From: Boletus sp. NGJ
Taxonomy: Eukaryota; Basidiomycota; Agaricomycetes; Boletales; Boletaceae
Reading direction: 5' to 3'
Length of the DNA: 64,000 nucleotides
NCBI GenBank assembly: GCA_019096195.1
Contig: JAGTXK010000022.1
Coordinates: forward strand, 62,001 to 126,000
In this document: in pieces, positions 11,276 through 23,065 of the stretch
Position numbering within the stretch: the stretch's first letter is position 1
Layout of the letters: the number at the start of each line of letters is the position of its first letter
Notes under the pieces: model-generated
Seen by the model: the letters and a program-made list of their open reading frames with translations, nothing else
Database searches by the model: none
What the model was told of the DNA's origin: nothing
Made by a program: the position numbers and the translations under genes

Positions 11276-12815
11276 CGTCGTTCTTTCTCGGATGCGTTCC
11301 ATCCATTTATCTTTATTGCTGTCTTGCTGGCCTCGGCAGCTGCGTTACCACACCCTGGTCCTCTGAGGATTCCGATTCGCAAGAGGTCAGCCTTAGCAAG
11401 GGATGGAATATTCAATCTTGACGCCGCTCGCTCCCATATTGCGTATTCCGAACAGTAGGCAATATTCGATCACTCACTGTATCTCCTCCATCTTATCTGT
11501 AATGACCAGAAAATATTTGGGTGGGGTTGCTGCGTTGGAGCACCGCACCGGAGCACCGGAGCACTCTTCGCGTAGTCATGCTCCCACTCGACGTGCTGTG
11601 GGTGCTGATTCACTCTCGGATGACGGGAACGAAATGTGGTACGGTACGATTTCTGTGGGTTCGCCTGCTGTCGAATACAAGGGTGAGCTTCTCGTCCATG
11701 TCATTACGCAATGTGTCATTCATTGTCATGCAGTGCTTTTTGATACCGGGTCCGCGGATTTATTCCTTCCTGCATCAAACTGTGGCTCGACGTGTGATGG
11801 GCACACGGTCTACAATCCAAATGCGAGCTCCTCTGCTGTCGATCTGCATCAAAGCTTTTCCCTCACATACGGTGATGGTTCCACGGTCTCTGGTGAACAG
11901 TACACAGACACGGTTACCATCGCGAGTTTCGTGGTGCGTTATATTGTGACTATGGCGCACTTGAGATTCCTGACGATCTCACAGGCCAAAAACCAAACCT
12001 TTGGGGCATCTACACAATATTCCACAGGTTTCCAAATCGCGAATTTCCCTTCGGATGGCTTAATGGGCATGGCCTTTGCAGAGATCTCCGTGTTTCAAGG
12101 CAGTCCAGTTGTTCAGACGCTCATCGCAGAAGGGCAACTTTCCGATCCCCTTTTTGCTTTCAACTTAGCCTCCTCGGGGCCTGAGTTGCGCATTGGAGGC
12201 GTCGACACGTCTCTATACACAGGCTCTTTCACCTACACACCCGTCACTCAGCAGGTTAGAGCCTGTCTACACTATCCCCATGTCGAGCGCTGACGTGTGA
12301 GGTTCAGGGATTCTGGCAACTCAGCCTAGATTCTATTAATGCCAACAGTCAAGCGATCAGCAAGAACGTTTCCGCAATCGTGGACACGGGAACGACACTC
12401 ATCCTAGGGGACACGTCAACCGTCGGTCAGTTCTACACTGCTCTCAACGCCACAGACGTGGGAGGTGGATTTTACACGAGTAAGTTCGCACGCACTCCAC
12501 TGCTTACTTCTCTTACCTTGTGTTTTCAGTGCCTTGCGATGCAATGCCTAACGTCAGTATCACCATCGGGGGCAAATCCTTTCCCATGTCCGCCGAAACG
12601 TTTAACCTCGGGTCATACAACTCCTCTGGGAATAGTTGTATTGGTGCCGTAGCAGCCACAGGTAGTCTTGGAGGTATGTCAGTGTCCGTAATTGGCGCAT
12701 TTTCTGACGCTCGCATTGATTAGACATTTGGATTGTGGGTGACGTATTTCTGCGAAACGTCTATTCCGTGTTCGACATCGGTCAGCTACGAGTCGGCTTT
12801 GCTGACCTTGCATGA
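11276..12815 (+). CDS. secreted pepsin-like aspartic protease (A1 family)
   Basis: Secreted endoprotease. Hydrophobic leader [19 protein letters not shown] (about 11300-11360), basic propeptide, then the catalytic domain. First active-site motif [15 protein letters not shown] (about 11732), flap region [17 protein letters not shown] (about 11865), second motif [13 protein letters not shown] (about 12375) and a C-terminal [18 protein letters not shown] pattern. The stop is at 12813-12815. Introns are short (for example 11682-11731, 12254-12306, 12480-12529, 12672-12722). The 5' end is uncertain: the ATG at 11281 is one frame off the leader. The nearest in-frame ATG upstream (11183) would need an extra small intron or a long leader. 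Two cysteines after the first DTGS match the usual disulfide. Confidence 0.85.
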
Positions 12816-13035
12816 TACTTTCACTCCCTTGACAGTGGGTCACCTGTCGAGACGGACTCGGGTAGTCGTCCAGGATGCGCATTTTTGGACACTGATGCAC
12901 ATTTCCGTATCCTTATCTTATATTGACCCTATTTTCCGTGATATTTCCCAGAGACAATATTAGCACGCAATCAGGTTACCTGAGTTGCATATCTTGTAGT
13001 TTTACATTATGAATAGAGAGCAATCGACCGTGTTT

Positions 13036-14169
13036 ATGATGACCATGTCCACCCCATCCACGAAGACATTAGATCACATTGTACATCTCACTCCACCTGG
13101 CACGGTCGACCAGGTATCACAGCAGTTCAGAGATTTGGGTTTCAAGTTCGCACCTCTATGCTATGGAATGTTTCCGTGAAATGACTTTTGACCCCCCTTC
13201 CAGCGTCATCGCCGGGGGAACCCATGCAGGAGGACTCTCAGCGAACGCGCTCGTGGTAGGGGCCACATCTTCCAACTCGTCCATCGTCCCTACTAACCGA
13301 ATCATCTACCACCGACCCGTCTAGATCCTCAGCGACGGCGCCTATCTCGAACTCATCTCGTTCACCCACCCCGCCTCCCACTACCCACCCGGCTCGCCCG
13401 ATCGTCAACGACGCGATACCGATCCCTGGGCCCACAAAGACCCCGGATGGATCGACTTTGCCTTCCTCGGCTCCTCCACCACCTCCATCGCGCATCTCAT
13501 CAACGCACGCGCGGAGCGGGACGGGAGCGGGGTCCGTTACACCCCCGAGACGCACGGCGGTCGGACGCGCAGAGATGGGCGGGTGTTGAGGTGGGTCATT
13601 AGCGCTACGGAGGACGATCGACTCCGGGGCTTTCTCCCTTTCTTTTGTGGGGACGTGACGCCCCGAGAATGGAGGGTGAGTTTATATTTTTCCTTCCCAC
13701 TCTTACTTTTTATTATTATTATTTTTTTTCAAACGACACATCGACGGGCAACGCTGACCGGCGCGGATGTGTGAAATTCGTTACACAGGTCCCCGTCGAG
13801 CCCCCCTCGAATGCGGTCCATCCTTCGGGCGTACAGGGGATCGCGTACGTCCGTCTACTCGCGGAACAGGAATCCCTCGCGGACGTCTCTGCGCAGCTCA
13901 CATCGGTCGTCGGGGAGCCTCCACGATCGAACACGATGCGGTCAGACTACGCATGGACGTTGGAAGTCCCGTCGGGCACATCGAGTGCTCAAAGACCGCG
14001 TCTGATACTGAGTGCGCCGAAGAACGACGAAGAACGAGGACATCTGGCGACAAACGGCTCGGGTATCTTTGAGGTCGGGTTTTCGGTAGGGCAGGACGGG
14101 GTTGAGAGGGAATCAAGGACGCCATACGGCAAGATTGTTTGGTTGAGGTCTCCTCGAACCGTCTTGTAA
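13036..14169 (+). CDS. glyoxalase-like domain protein
   Basis: Four exons, 13036-13145, 13204-13255, 13325-13675 and 13789-14169, join in frame to a 297-residue protein. It begins MMTMSTPSTKTLDHIVHLTP and continues with VIAGGTHAGGLSANALV, then ILSDGAYLELISFTHPAS. The order LDHIV, GGTHxGGLxxNALV, YLELISF is characteristic of the fungal glyoxalase-like domain (vicinal oxygen chelate fold, PF13468-type). These are probably cytosolic and have no firmly known substrate. The His and Glu of those motifs are the likely metal ligands. The C-terminal half (from VPVEPPSNAVHPSGVQGIAY) is the second half-domain. All four introns-to-exon joins use GT-AG, 58 to 113 bases long. Confidence 0.87.
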
Positions 14170-14299
14170 ATTGCAATAATGCAGTTGTAGTGTATTACGG
14201 ACGCGCCGCCGACACTGTGGCAAACCCAAGTCATTCGAGTGATCGCTGGAATCGAGTCGGATTGAAGGAGTAGGAAGAAAAGCAATGCAAAAAGAGAAT

Positions 14300-14379
14300 G
14301 ACCGCCGCAGGGGTCGAACCTGCAATCTCCTGATTACGTAGGATCGTAGTCAGACGCGATGCCATTTCGCCAGGCAGCC
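14300..14379 (-). tRNA. tRNA-Arg (anticodon ACG) with a 9-base intron
   Basis: Read on the minus strand. The acceptor arm GGCTGCC pairs with GGCGGTC (two G-U pairs). D-arm GCG/CGC, anticodon stem TCTGA with TCAGG, T-arm GCAGG-TTCGACC-CCTGC. The loop reads CTACGA and is interrupted one base after the anticodon by nine bases (TCCTACGTA), the canonical intron position. The mature molecule is 71 bases before CCA. The anticodon ACG (read as ICG) assigns Arg. Confidence 0.92.
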
Positions 14380-14729
14380 GATGTTATACAACGACGCGAC
14401 CTTTCCTATCGACCACTGTACACCGTCATGAGGTGATTGTCACAGCTTCGCGATACATTTGGAAAGAGCAATGTCACTATCAGTACTATTCCCTACACGC
14501 GGATGATGTATCCGTCTGCTATAAAATACACTACTAGTAGTTTGTAATCACTAAAGTACAATACGAAAGTCCGAAGTAGTCCGTGAATAGATAATGTGTG
14601 GCTATAGTCTGCATCATCAGTACTAGCACAATGTCATACATGCTTCTCGTTCAGACCATCACCATCCACCGCAACTCGCGGTCAGATGTCGCATCCATCT
14701 GCACGACCGTTGCTTTTGCAACCCATGCC

Positions 14730-16000
14730 TCAGATACTAGATCGACGAGCACCGCTAAACGCGGGTTCCAACGGGCTGGGTACTACTCTCACAGCAAAGC
14801 GAAGAGGCGACAACACAGCCGGAGGAGGGCGAGGAGTGTTATTCCTTGCCATGGCGATACGAACGAGGACCGTGTAAAAGGTGATGGATATGATGGGCGT
14901 CATCTAGCAATCGCGTCAGCGAGGTCATGGCGTAATCCAAGTTTAGGAATCGAAGACGGGATAGACGAACCATGTCCAGCACGATGAACTGCCCAGTGTT
15001 CTGGTAAGCGTAGCACGTGAGGAGAGCAAAGAGCGTGAGCGTATATAAAAGTGCCGAGTCTATGAGAACGCGGAACAGCAACTTCGCCTCGACGCCGGAC
15101 CGAGAAAGCACGCGGATTACTCCTGGCACGTTTCGATTCATCGTCCAGATACGATAGGCCAACAGAGCTGTTGATGCCAACGTTACACGCCTGACCAGAT
15201 GGAGAGCGTGATCAGCTTACCAGAACTGAGTGCATTCGTCGCCATTGTTAACACATAGAAAGGGAATGACCCAATTACCATTGATGTTTAGCAGTAAAAC
15301 ATCCTCTATGTCCGTTGCATGCATCGTATGGTAAATCATCCCCACGGATATCACTAGTCACGCTGATTCAGGACTGCGCGATGAATAACACATTGACAAC
15401 ACACCAAAAGTAGCACACCACAGCACCACAGGTAGCAGGACGATCGTGAAGCGATGCCACACGACGTAACAACGATATGTCTGCATTCAAGCACCGTGAG
15501 CATGGGAGATTCATGACTAGTAATCACAGGCACCCACCACAACCGCATCACCTAGCAGTGTTTGTAAAACGTACACGACACACTTGATAAGAAACGTTCG
15601 TTGTGTCACATCAGCAAAGAAAACTGTTGGACCCCCTGGAATATCGGCTTCGGTGACGAACCCATCTACGAGTCGTTGGATATCAACCGTTACGTGCTTG
15701 GTACGACCTCAATCGACTGAATTAAACGCGAATGGAGACTCACAATCGTACTGAGAATCGTCAAAATCGAGGCGACCAGCACCATCGACCAATTAATTTC
15801 AGCCTTGGGACGCCCGTGGGTTAGTGCCCACACGGTACCGCCAAACATTACGAACGAAATACCTATCGCACCAGGATCGGGTCGTCAGTCAGACGAGGAG
15901 AAACAGCAAACGATCTAGAGAGCTCACCATAAAGAATACACTCTATTGAAGTGGAAAGTATAGTAGCGAGAGCGAGTCCGATCCCCGAAGGGGACGCCAT
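14730..16000 (-). CDS. multi-pass membrane protein, mushroom-specific family
   Basis: Start ATG at 15998-16000 (MASPSGIGLALATILSTSIE). Successive exons give hydrophobic helices: ISFVMFGGTVWALTHGR, NWSMVLVASILTILSTI, LIKCVVYVLQTLLGDAVV (about 15555-15590), TYRCYVVWHRFTIVLLPVVL (about 15420-15480), STALLAYRIWTMNR (about 15130-15175), LLYTLTLFALLTCYAYQ and MTPIISITFYTVLVRIAM. It ends at a stop at 14730-14732 after a Pro/Arg-rich cytosolic tail. The GDAxxxYRCYVVW block is a hallmark of a large uncharacterised seven-helix family in Agaricomycetes. Function is unknown; no receptor motif is evident. About seven exons with short introns. Confidence 0.78.
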
Positions 16001-16743
16001 TATGGAGGGGACCTGGCCTGAGGGGAATGAATGAAATTGCAGCGCTATCATCCGGGCTGGACGACATTATAAACAAACTGGAACGCAAACGCGTGCGACC
16101 AACACGGGAGGTTGTTGAGCGCTCCGACTTAGAGCGCCTGCCAGTGGGAGAACCGGCTACTTATCAACCTTACGAGATATATATTTACGTACCCACCTCG
16201 ACCCTGTGCTCAGGACCGCCACCAACAGCGAACATGTGGCATTGGCATCTTTTGAGCACTGCAGTCATTGCAATCTGCGGAGCCCCGACACAGGTGACTT
16301 GATGACACCAGTGTATATAAAGTTAGGACACGGCACTCCGAGCACAGTCCACATCCAAAATTGTCCGGTCCGGGCCACTCTGTCAACTCGCTAGTACAAT
16401 CCAGGCTAGAATCGGATCCTTTAGTGTAAAAAAACTTCGGTCATGGCGTCGCGATGACTAGCCGACTCGGAGTCGGAGGGGCGTGCGTCCTGGAAACGAT
16501 TCAATGAATTGTGCCATTACTGTACTTACTAGTACATATTCTGAGCGTTCTCGAGGAACTCGCAGGTCTCGGAGACCCGTGCAAATGCACATTGTCAGAT
16601 ATTTTGAACTTTCCCACACTTTGCATGCTGCACTATGTTAAGTTAGGGTTCCAATTCTCGTCCATTGCGACTCTCCGTTGTACATCCTGTAGTAAACGCC
16701 TCATCATACACGACTCTTGATATTACAATCGTCAACTGGAGTC
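16001..16743. other. intergenic region with possible old repeat remnant
   Basis: No gene called. A stretch near 16540-16660 resembles, by eye, a stretch at 30940-31030, including a shared TAAG-TAG-GT-CAATTC-CGTC pattern. Both may be remnants of one dispersed repeat. Confidence 0.35.
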
Positions 16744-17545
16744 ATGAGCCTGAACGACACGTCAAAGCACGCGTGCTTTTACATCGACACCGTTACGTTT
16801 CGTGTATGGTCCTTTTCCTCCCTCACCGGAATTAGAGAAAAAATATTTCAACAATCAGGTAGAGGACTGTCTATTCAAAGTCCCGCGCGAGCCATTCGAA
16901 AACCGAATCCGTCACCTTCGGGGACATGTTCTGCCTCCCCAAAGGAGACCTTCAAAAGCGAAGAAGGCAAGCACGACGACGACCCCATTCATCTGAACGG
17001 GATCAACAAGGACGAGTTTGAGCACCTCTTGAGCGTCCTTTTTTACAGGCAAGTTCGTCACAGTACGCGGGGATCATTCGATCGCCGTCGCTGACGAGCA
17101 CCTTCCTTTTCACTTCCCACTTCCTGCCACTGACAGAACCCACGGCATGTGTCAGAAACCGTTGCCAGAGACCAACGCTCAATGGACGTCCGTCCTCAAA
17201 CTCGCCATAATCTGGGGATTTGACACCATCCGCGATGCTGCGCTCCGTCGCCTCCGGAAATTATCAGCCGTGGAGAGGGTTCGCCTCGGTGAGGACTTCG
17301 ACCTCGACTTTGAGTCTTGGTTGTTGCCTGCCATGCACGAGATCGTGCGACGGCACGAACCGCTCAGTGTCGAAGACGCCCAGCGCATGGGGCTCGAGAC
17401 AACACTCAAACTCGCTTCCGCGCGCGAGTGCGTTTCATCCGATCGTTTTACCTCTCACGTCGCCGTGCGGATGCGGAGACCTAACGTTGATGACATCGAC
17501 TTCTTACCACTCCTCCGGAAAACCTTTCGAGACTCTTCTGATTGA
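16744..17545 (+). CDS. BTB/POZ domain protein, possibly a pseudogene
   Basis: Mushroom-type BTB/POZ gene, likely a protein-interaction adaptor. Exon 1 starts MSLNDTSKHACFYIDTVTFR. After an intron (16804-16858) comes VEDCLFKVPREPFE, then ESVTFGDMFCLPKGD, then DDDPIHLNGINKDEFEHLL, and after a second intron TSVLKLAIIWGFDTIRDAAL and a C-terminal helical region to the stop at 17543-17545. The three blocks expected to be one exon sit in three successive frames: single-base offsets near 16902 and near 16955. No plausible intron removes them. So this copy is either mutated or affected by sequence error. The second intron (17049-17137) appears to use a GC donor (AG|GCAAGT). Confidence 0.7.
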
Positions 17546-17723
17546 TTGTTAGTGGTTCGAGAAACATGATCTGTTACAGAAATATGTAACATCCGGACAC
17601 ATCTGAAGTGTATCATACTACCGAGAATACGTAGCAACAGGGGATGAAACTCATGAACATGAAAAAAAGGACGGAAACTTGACCGTAGCTATAAGGCAAC
17701 TTCACCGAGTCGTCCAACAGCTT

Positions 17724-20700
17724 TCACCGCTTCTCCTTGAGCTTCAACCACACCACACCAATCAGGATTATGCCAAAGCCGGCAATGAATGCGAACAGAA
17801 CCAGGACATCTCGGTAGTAACTGGTAGGGTCAAAGCCAAAGAGCTAACGGTCGGTGAGCAATCACGCAACAAATGATATCCAGGGGTGATACACGTACCA
17901 TCTCCATGATCAACTCGGCGGAGATATTAATCGGGACGCCCTGCAGCACGTCTACAATCATCAGCCCTGAGCCTACCTCGTTTACGGACAACGCTTCGAG
18001 GGTATACTAAATTGTAGATCGGTGTAAACAAACATGGACTGTACGCGGTTGGGATCTTACCTTCAAAGGACACAGCCATTGCAGCCACCGCAGTACTGGT
18101 GGAGTGGATGTCAAGTGAACAAAGAATCCGGCATACGTCATCTGGTACAACGCCGTGAGAGCGGAGATGAGGATCGCAATACCCCCGTTGTGGAAGAGCG
18201 TCGCGAGCAGGAAGTTCTGCGGGTTGACAAATGAGAGGCTAAATGTGTATCTACAGAAAGGACACGTACGAAAAGCGTCATGACGAGCGTGTATAGGACG
18301 AGGATGAATAAGAATTTGAAAAAGTGAGCTGCGTCGTGAGCAAGCCCAGCCATCCAATATGTTCTAAGAATCGTGTCAGCGCTCAGAGTCAAGGATCATC
18401 AAGTCGAACCAACGGACATCGTGGACACAATGATCGTCGGAAGGATGCGAATTGGGATGACATCAAAGAAGAAACGAGATAAAAGCCAAGCAGTCGGGCT
18501 AGCGAGAAGATGTCAGGTATTTTCGACGAAGAGAATAATGAGACAAACCTGTAATAGGAGTTGGATCGCTCGCGAACAAAGAGCGGTCGTATCTCGACAA
18601 TGTTGTACAAGGAACTCAAAGATGAGAAGGCGATAAGAGAACCCTACATCTCTAGATTAGAACATTGCATCGATCGAGGCAGGTAAATGACAAACCAGGA
18701 AAAATAAACATCCCACGCGAGACTGGAACCCAGCAATAGTGTACCCAGTTTGGAAGTACAGTCCACCTAATAAGATGATCTCAATACCAAGTACCGCAGG
18801 CCATTCTGAGTCGGCGCACCGCAAAAAACTCCTAGAATAGCAGAGATAATCAGGTGAGTAAAGAACAGTGACTTGTCCCTAAATCATGCCCCTTATAAGC
18901 TACTCAGTGTTAGAGAAAGTTATAACGCACCGACGCAATAACTTCCATTCACGCCCACACAAAATTTGGAACTGCGTGAGGAATGTTGTCGCATACTGTC
19001 CGGTGGTGCCCCGGTTGCGAGTGATCAAAGCCTCCACATCGGGACCTTTGGCTTTTTCATCAGAATTGCGGTTTAATGTGGCTGGACGCTGTGTGTCATG
19101 TTTACTCTCTAAGATTGTTGCATTTGAGATTGAGTCAGCTGGGGAAGCGCTGGCAATTTCAAGAAGATAGTCCGCGACGTTGTGCCCTTCTTCGTATGGA
19201 GGTAATTCCGAGTCACCTGTTTGTCCAAAGTCCGCATCACGAGCACTTGTGAAATGCCTTGCGGGAGCCAAACCGCCTGGCCCTGAATACAGGGCTCGTC
19301 CACGTGAGAGAAGTAGAACGGAGTCAAACGAGTGATAAAGACGCGAGCTGCGAAAACACAACAAGATTGCAGATCAGCTATGGCTGAATACAGGTTACCC
19401 ACCTTGGTTGATGCACGCTGCAAATGACTGCGACACCTTGACTGTGCTCTTCCGCGGAGCCAAACAGTGCACCACCACCCTGCGCGACTTCCTTTGAGAA
19501 CATTGACGACGCGGCGGGCGCTCACTGAGTCCAAGCCACTCGTGGGTTCGTCGCACACCAATATATCCGGACATCCGACCAGTTCGAGGCCAATGCTCAC
19601 TCTCCGTGCTTCGCCTCCACTAATTCCGCGGCCAGATCCGTCCGTTGCACCGATCCTCGTCTCTGCAACATCTTCCAAACCAAGTCTCGAAATGACGGCT
19701 GATACCAGAGCTGCCTTTCTCTCGGAAGACAATGACTCGGGCAGCCGTAGAGACGCTGCGAACGTGAGTGCTTCTCGCACCGTTAGGACGGCTGGTAAAA
19801 TATCTGTTTGAGGAACGAACGCCACCCGAGGTCGCCGTGCATTCGCCGATGAAGGGAATGTGATCGAGCCAGTGAACAACCCCGATTTTGCCTTGCCCGC
19901 AATCAGTTCCACCAACGTCGTCTTTCCAGCACCACTTGGACCAAGGATGGCCATGAGCTCTCCAGCGGCAACGTGACCATTGATGGAATCCAGGATGGTT
20001 TTATCGCCCTTGGATGATCGGATAAAGTATGAAATATTCGACCACCGAACATCGACTCCGCCGTTGAGACCGCCTTCGAACGGTCGGTTTCGGGCAGCTC
20101 TCTGAAGGATCCATCCCCATATGAGGCTTGCAAGCCCGATCCCGATCAGGCTACCCACGACAGCCAGACCAGCGATGACGCCCGAACTGAGTGGGCTGGA
20201 ACCCGTGGTCTGGCCCGATGTCGTGCCGTTAGACGTGTCAATTACGGCTTGGGTGACACACTCCCCATAGACACAGCCTTGTAGTGTAAGCCCACTTGAG
20301 CCGAATAAGCTGTTGATGACCTGTTGCTGGAATTGACACGTGTTGGTATTATCGCAAACGATCGTCAGAGGACCTGACAGCGGATCGATCGTGCCTGTCA
20401 AGTTAGACGCAGAAACGGCTCCGCAAAACGACGTGTTGGGGATACATTGACACTGTAAGGTGGAACAAGTCCAAGTATCCGAGGTGCTTGTCGATGTTTG
20501 AGTGCAAGACGACGCGCTGCAGTAGAACTGTTCGACGCCGCTGTAGAATAGCTGTGCGTATACCGCTGGAGCCCCGTTGGGGGACAGGACCGTGCCAGAA
20601 ACATTTAGCAGCGGAGAGAGTGAGGCGTTGAGGGTCCGCTGAATGTTTAACGTGGATTGTAAAGGGTAGATCGCTTGCAATGTCGGGTTCTGAAAAGAAA

Positions 20701-21189
20701 TCGGTCAAACTATCCCCAACACAGTGTGAGAACACGTACGTTAACTTGGCAGCTAAGTTCACCCGCTGCCCATACCACAGGAGAAGTATTGCAGACCATG
20801 GTCTCGTTGAGGCCTGACGCCTGAGCGGTTGCGGCGCCGGAACTAGCATTGCCGCTCACAGCAGCGTATGCAGCCTGGCACGCAGATGCAGTTGTGCAGA
20901 CGTTACACCCTTCCCCTCTCCATCCACTGGTGCATGAACAGCCCGATGAGGTCAAGTTTGGGAAACCACCCGACGCGTCGGAAGAAGGCGCGAGAGAGCG
21001 ATTGGAACCATCGAATATGGTACCTCCGCATCCTGGCTGAGAGCAATTTGACCCACCAAATCCTGGGGGGCAGAGACAACCGCCAGACGCGCTGGAAATA
21101 CCATAATTGGTACAAGACTGTGCAGTAGTGATGGAAACAAAGAATGATGCGAAGCTAAGCGTATGTAGGATCCTGGTTCGTAGCAGCAT
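17724..21189 (-). CDS. ABCG-type half transporter, ADP1-like
   Basis: ATP-binding cassette transporter of the ABCG (White/ADP1) group. Start ATG 21187-21189 gives a signal peptide (MLLRTRILHTLSFASFFVSI). A Cys-rich extracellular region with EGF-like repeats follows (CLCPPGFGGSNCSQPGCGG, CSCTSGWRGEGC). A membrane helix comes next (VIAGLAVVGSLIGIGLASLI, about 20110-20180). The nucleotide-binding domain shows Walker A GPSGAGKT (about 19925), signature SGGEARRVS and Walker B DILVCDEPTSGLDS (about 19540-19580). The C-terminal helices spread over many small exons, ending YYRDVLVLFAFIAGFGIILI to the stop at 17724-17726. Domain order (extracellular Cys-rich, NBD, TMD) is that of yeast Adp1. Substrate is unknown. 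Around ten introns; membrane-part joins are approximate. Confidence 0.9.
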
Positions 21190-21422
21190 TGCCCCGTGGA
21201 GGAAGGCACCCGCAATCGTGGTCGTGGTCGAGTGCAAAACGGCTTGCTACCGAAATTCAAAACTTTGGCCTATCCGACAGCAATTCATTGACTGCGTCAC
21301 GTGGGCTTTGCATAACCGCTTACGTCCGACTCTGACAGTCTGTCACCTTCGTTTCTTCTCAGGTGTGAGTGTGTTTGTTTCACTCACTGGAACTGGTTAA
21401 TGTTGAGCCTTTTCTGTGACAG

Positions 21423-21722
21423 ATGGCTTCTTGGTGGTCTTCGCCTGAACCCACTCCAGCCAGAACGTCGGAGAAATTCGATCCGACAAACCCTAAGATG
21501 AACCCTTTAAACCCCAAGGGTCTCAAGCCGTAAGTATCCGCTGAGCCGCATGAGTTAGGCTAACGTTCTACGTTGATTGCGTGTGTCAGATGCTGCGCTT
21601 GTCCAGAAACCAAATCAGCTCGCGATTCCTGTTTCCTGCAGCATGGAGCTGACGAGGGTCTATGTGCAGAAATGATCAAGAAACACGTCGAGTGCATGCG
21701 TGGACTTGGCTTCGAAATATAA
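21423..21722 (+). CDS. COX17: cytochrome c oxidase copper chaperone Cox17 (copy 1)
   Basis: Exons 21423-21529 and 21590-21722 join to 79 residues. The C-terminal half is diagnostic: GLKPCCACPETKSARDSC followed by a second CX9C pair, CAEMIKKHVEC, and MRGLGFEI. The CCxC site binds Cu(I) and hands it to Sco1 and Cox11 in the mitochondrial intermembrane space; the twin CX9C pairs form the Mia40-imported helical hairpin. The start ATG follows directly on TGACAG, which looks like a splice acceptor, with a possible donor at 21361. A 5' UTR intron is therefore likely. It heads the duplicated cluster; see copies at 24945-25335 and 32604-32967. Confidence 0.93.
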
Positions 21723-22265
21723 GTTACATAGTCGGGCCGGAACAACTAGCCATGGTACACATGCTCATCGAACTCTGTTGACACGTTGATCTCACACTTC
21801 GTAGCAGATTTATCACGCCAACTGTCATGACTACTACAACATCAACGTCCCATAAAGGTCGGGTGAAACGCCATGAACTGTCGGATACAATCACGGCTTG
21901 TTCTACTTCCAACTCTCACTGCGATGATCCCTTTCTGGCTTGCTTCTGGAAGTCGCAGTCATCCGGTACCCACCACACGGTAACGAAGTAAGAAATGATC
22001 GCTGACGTCGTTCGCCGATGGGTAGATACGTCTAACAAATGTGCTTGACGGCGTGCACACCCATGATTGTGCACAGGAGGTCGACTGCCTACATTTCGGT
22101 CAATTCGGGGAAAAGTCTGAAACTCACGAAACTGGAAGTTATGCTTCCTCGTGGTCGCCTTTCTATCGGAGGAGGTCGGAAGACATTAACTTTTATCCCT
22201 GAATCGGGGGACCAAGGATGTTGAAAGCCCTAGCAGTTTATGGCCCCTCTCTAATCCTCTACACC

Positions 22266-22715
22266 ATGAGACTCTTTTCCGTTGCTCTTGGACTTGGACT
22301 TGTCACGCTTGCGTTCTCCTACACTGTGACGTACACTGTGTCGTATGACACCGTCTACGACCATGGTCAGGACTCCCTCGACAACGTCGCCTGCTCGACC
22401 GGCGAGTATGGCCTACTTACCGACGGGTATACTACCTTCGACACCCTCCCTAGCTTCCCCTACATCGGAAGCGCCCCTTAGATAATGTCGTGGAACTCGC
22501 GCTACTGCGGTACCCGTTGGAAACTCACATACACCGACCCACAAGGTGTTTCCACGTGTATCAATATCACAGCCATTGACACTCCGCATCATAACCATGA
22601 TGAATTCAAAATCTCGTTGGACGGCATGATTCGCCTCATGCACGGTCATGCCATGAGCCTTAGTAAGGCTCCAATTACCGCAGTTCGCCTACCAAAAAGC
22701 TCGTGCGGCCTGTGA
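22266..22715 (+). pseudogene. broken cerato-platanin, subfamily B (copy B1)
   Basis: Full-length relative of the whole gene at 25861 with the same signal peptide type, domain and C-terminus. It is broken, with about one disabling break, so it looks young. It sits in the left arm directly after COX17 copy 1. Confidence 0.85.
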
Positions 22716-22739
22716 AAGTTTAATAGTAAGCCATCCCAT

Positions 22740-23065
22740 CTACCCCACACTCGGCGATGCGTTGATCGCAATCACGAAAATCGGGCAGGTTTTCAAATTG
22801 CAAGCCGAGATCAGCTCGATCTCTTACGTCTTGTGCCTAGTTTTCTTTTCTTTCGCGTTTGCAGGATCCATTTCAGACAGAGTGTGGAATTTGTTTGTGC
22901 TCTAGAACACCATGTACGAGCTCGGGATTCTGCACGTCAACGGATGGGCTTCTTGGATCGTTGCGAAATTTGATGCGAAGTGTGGATATCATTTCAAAAG
23001 CTTACGTCCCCCAGCAGTGTACGCATTGGTATCACACTCGCGTTCCTGTGGAAATCACTCATAAT
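22740..23065 (+). repeat. module downstream of subfamily B, copy 1
   Basis: Conserved sequence following each subfamily B gene. It includes a TTACGTCTTGTGCCTA block and a short reading frame beginning MYELGILHVNG. Relatives lie at 26311-26540 (+), 27990-28330 (-) and 31280-31560 (-). It may be a 3' UTR, or an uncharacterised small gene. Confidence 0.7.
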
